This document shows positions 63,329 through 64,000 of a stretch of 64,000 bases of DNA, piece after piece. The notes beneath the pieces are model-generated. The model was not told the origin of the DNA, did no database searches, and saw only the letters and a program-made list of their open reading frames with translations. The DNA is taken from assembly GCF_000163895.2 (NCBI RefSeq), contig NC_016630.1:1-64000 (forward strand). Direction: 5' to 3'. Source of the stretch: Filifactor alocis ATCC 35896. GTDB taxonomy: Bacteria; Bacillota; Clostridia; Peptostreptococcales; Filifactoraceae. How positions within the stretch are numbered: position 1 is the first letter of the stretch; the number at the start of each line of letters is the position of its first letter. The translations under genes and the position numbers were made by a program.

Positions 63329-63409
63329 TAGAGATAGAATTGTTTGAATAAGAAGAAGTTTAGGAGAGGTACGGTCTGAAAAAGAAATTTCAAAAGAGGG
63401 AGTGAGTAT

Positions 63410-64000
63410 ATGCAACCGAAGGATAACCAAAAAGTGCTTGCACTGATGTTGTTACTATTTACTTGTGTTGCTTGGGGAGGTTCTTATGTCAGCATCCAAA
63501 TTTGTTTGGATGCGATGGGTCCTGTTTATCTTCCGTTCTTTCGATATTTACTTTCAGCAGTGCTTCTTTTTGTTGTATTGAAAGGAAAAGGAATGTCCTT
63601 ACGACTCGAAGCATCTGATTGGGTAAAAGTAGGATTGACGGCATTGTTCAGTATTACAGTCTATTTTTATTTTGAAAACAGTGCCATTAAAAAAATCGGA
63701 GCCAATGAGGCTGCAATTTTGGTGGCAATGTTACCGATTGTGGCATTGATTGGAAATCGTATCTTTTTGAAACAAAAACTGTTGCGTCGCAATGTCATCA
63801 GTGCGGTTATTTCGATTGTAGGAATCTATTTTGTGATTGGAGGAGTACAGTTCGGACAGAACAAATTAGGATATTTCTACATTTTTTTATCCAATTTAAG
63901 TTGGTCTGCTTACTTAATCAATACCAAGCCTCTCCTAAAAAAATATGACGGTTTGGTACTGACTTTCTATCAATGTCTGATTGGAAGTCTTGCTTTCCTT
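63410..64000 (+). CDS. EamA/DMT-family transporter (5' part; runs off the window)
   Basis: The first 197 residues are in the window. Begins MQPKDNQKVLALMLLLFTCV then AWGGSYVSIQICL, with the EamA pattern AWG.S and VYLPFFRYLLSAVLLF. About six hydrophobic helices are seen: two EamA repeats are expected, and the first plus the start of the second (LGYFYIFLSNLSWSAYLI) are present. ATG 63410 follows agagggagtgagt. Substrate unknown (amino acids, metabolites or drugs). The 3' end is cut off by the window edge, not by mutation. Confidence 0.88.
   Translation, partial: MQPKDNQKVLALMLLLFTCVAWGGSYVSIQICLDAMGPVYLPFFRYLLSAVLLFVVLKGKGMSLRLEASDWVKVGLTALFSITVYFYFENSAIKKIGANEAAILVAMLPIVALIGNRIFLKQKLLRRNVISAVISIVGIYFVIGGVQFGQNKLGYFYIFLSNLSWSAYLINTKPLLKKYDGLVLTFYQCLIGSLAFL

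Overview
The window is the replication-origin region of an AT-rich, low-GC Gram-positive chromosome. It opens with dnaA, an oriC-like spacer with DnaA boxes, and dnaN; yaaA-recF-gyrB-gyrA follow about 14 kb later. Gene content (ECF S components for folate and queuosine precursors, a 1402-residue 2-hydroxyacyl-CoA dehydratase activase fusion, prolyl-tRNA synthetase of the bacterial type, a SigB-type module, a type I-C CRISPR system) points to an anaerobic Clostridia-class Bacillota, perhaps Peptostreptococcaceae-like such as Filifactor. That placement is inference from gene content, not a database match. Every gene I can support lies on the + strand, co-oriented with replication away from oriC. 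I found no tRNA, rRNA, transposase or prophage genes.

Layout. 1-2.9 kb: dnaA, oriC, dnaN. 3-16.4 kb: a block that separates dnaN from yaaA/recF, holding a hydroxyacid dehydrogenase, the activase fusion, a secreted stalk-domain protein, a MacAB-like ABC export system (ATPase, permease, membrane-fusion protein) and two small secreted or membrane proteins. 16.8-22.5 kb: yaaA-recF-gyrB-gyrA. 22.6-24.9 kb: ytxH-like, DUF948-like, rsbV, rsbW and a sigB-family sigma factor behind a sigma-B-like promoter. 25-32.6 kb: TIM-barrel protein, amidase, nitroreductase, proS, a FolD homologue, and a folate ECF S component under a clear tetrahydrofolate riboswitch. 33-43.8 kb: complete type I-C CRISPR-Cas (cas3-cas5-cas8c-cas7-cas4-cas1-cas2) and an array of 36 repeats and 35 spacers. 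43.9-49.9 kb: eight small proteins, several of DUF families common in toxin-immunity clusters, with no toxin visible. 50.1-56.7 kb: a decayed XRE-type regulator, vsr, a C5-cytosine methyltransferase and a tight operon of a 77-aa protein, a GHKL ATPase, two little-known proteins and a HEPN-like protein. 57.3-64 kb: secreted beta-propeller protein, queT under a preQ1 riboswitch, a lipoprotein-like protein, trpS, lspA, an rRNA-methylase-like (MnmM) methyltransferase and the start of an EamA transporter.

The best candidate for an undescribed system is 50.5-56.7 kb: Dcm and Vsr next to an operon of overlapping genes encoding a GHKL ATPase, a 311-aa unknown, a DUF6339-like protein and a HEPN protein with an RX4H motif. 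It sits directly after CRISPR and an immunity-gene cluster, so the whole 33-56.7 kb stretch reads as a defence and conflict island. Other points of interest are a FolD homologue that has lost the catalytic lysine, two metabolite riboswitches next to matching transporters, a large inverted repeat before cas3, and drifted repeats at the old end of the CRISPR array.
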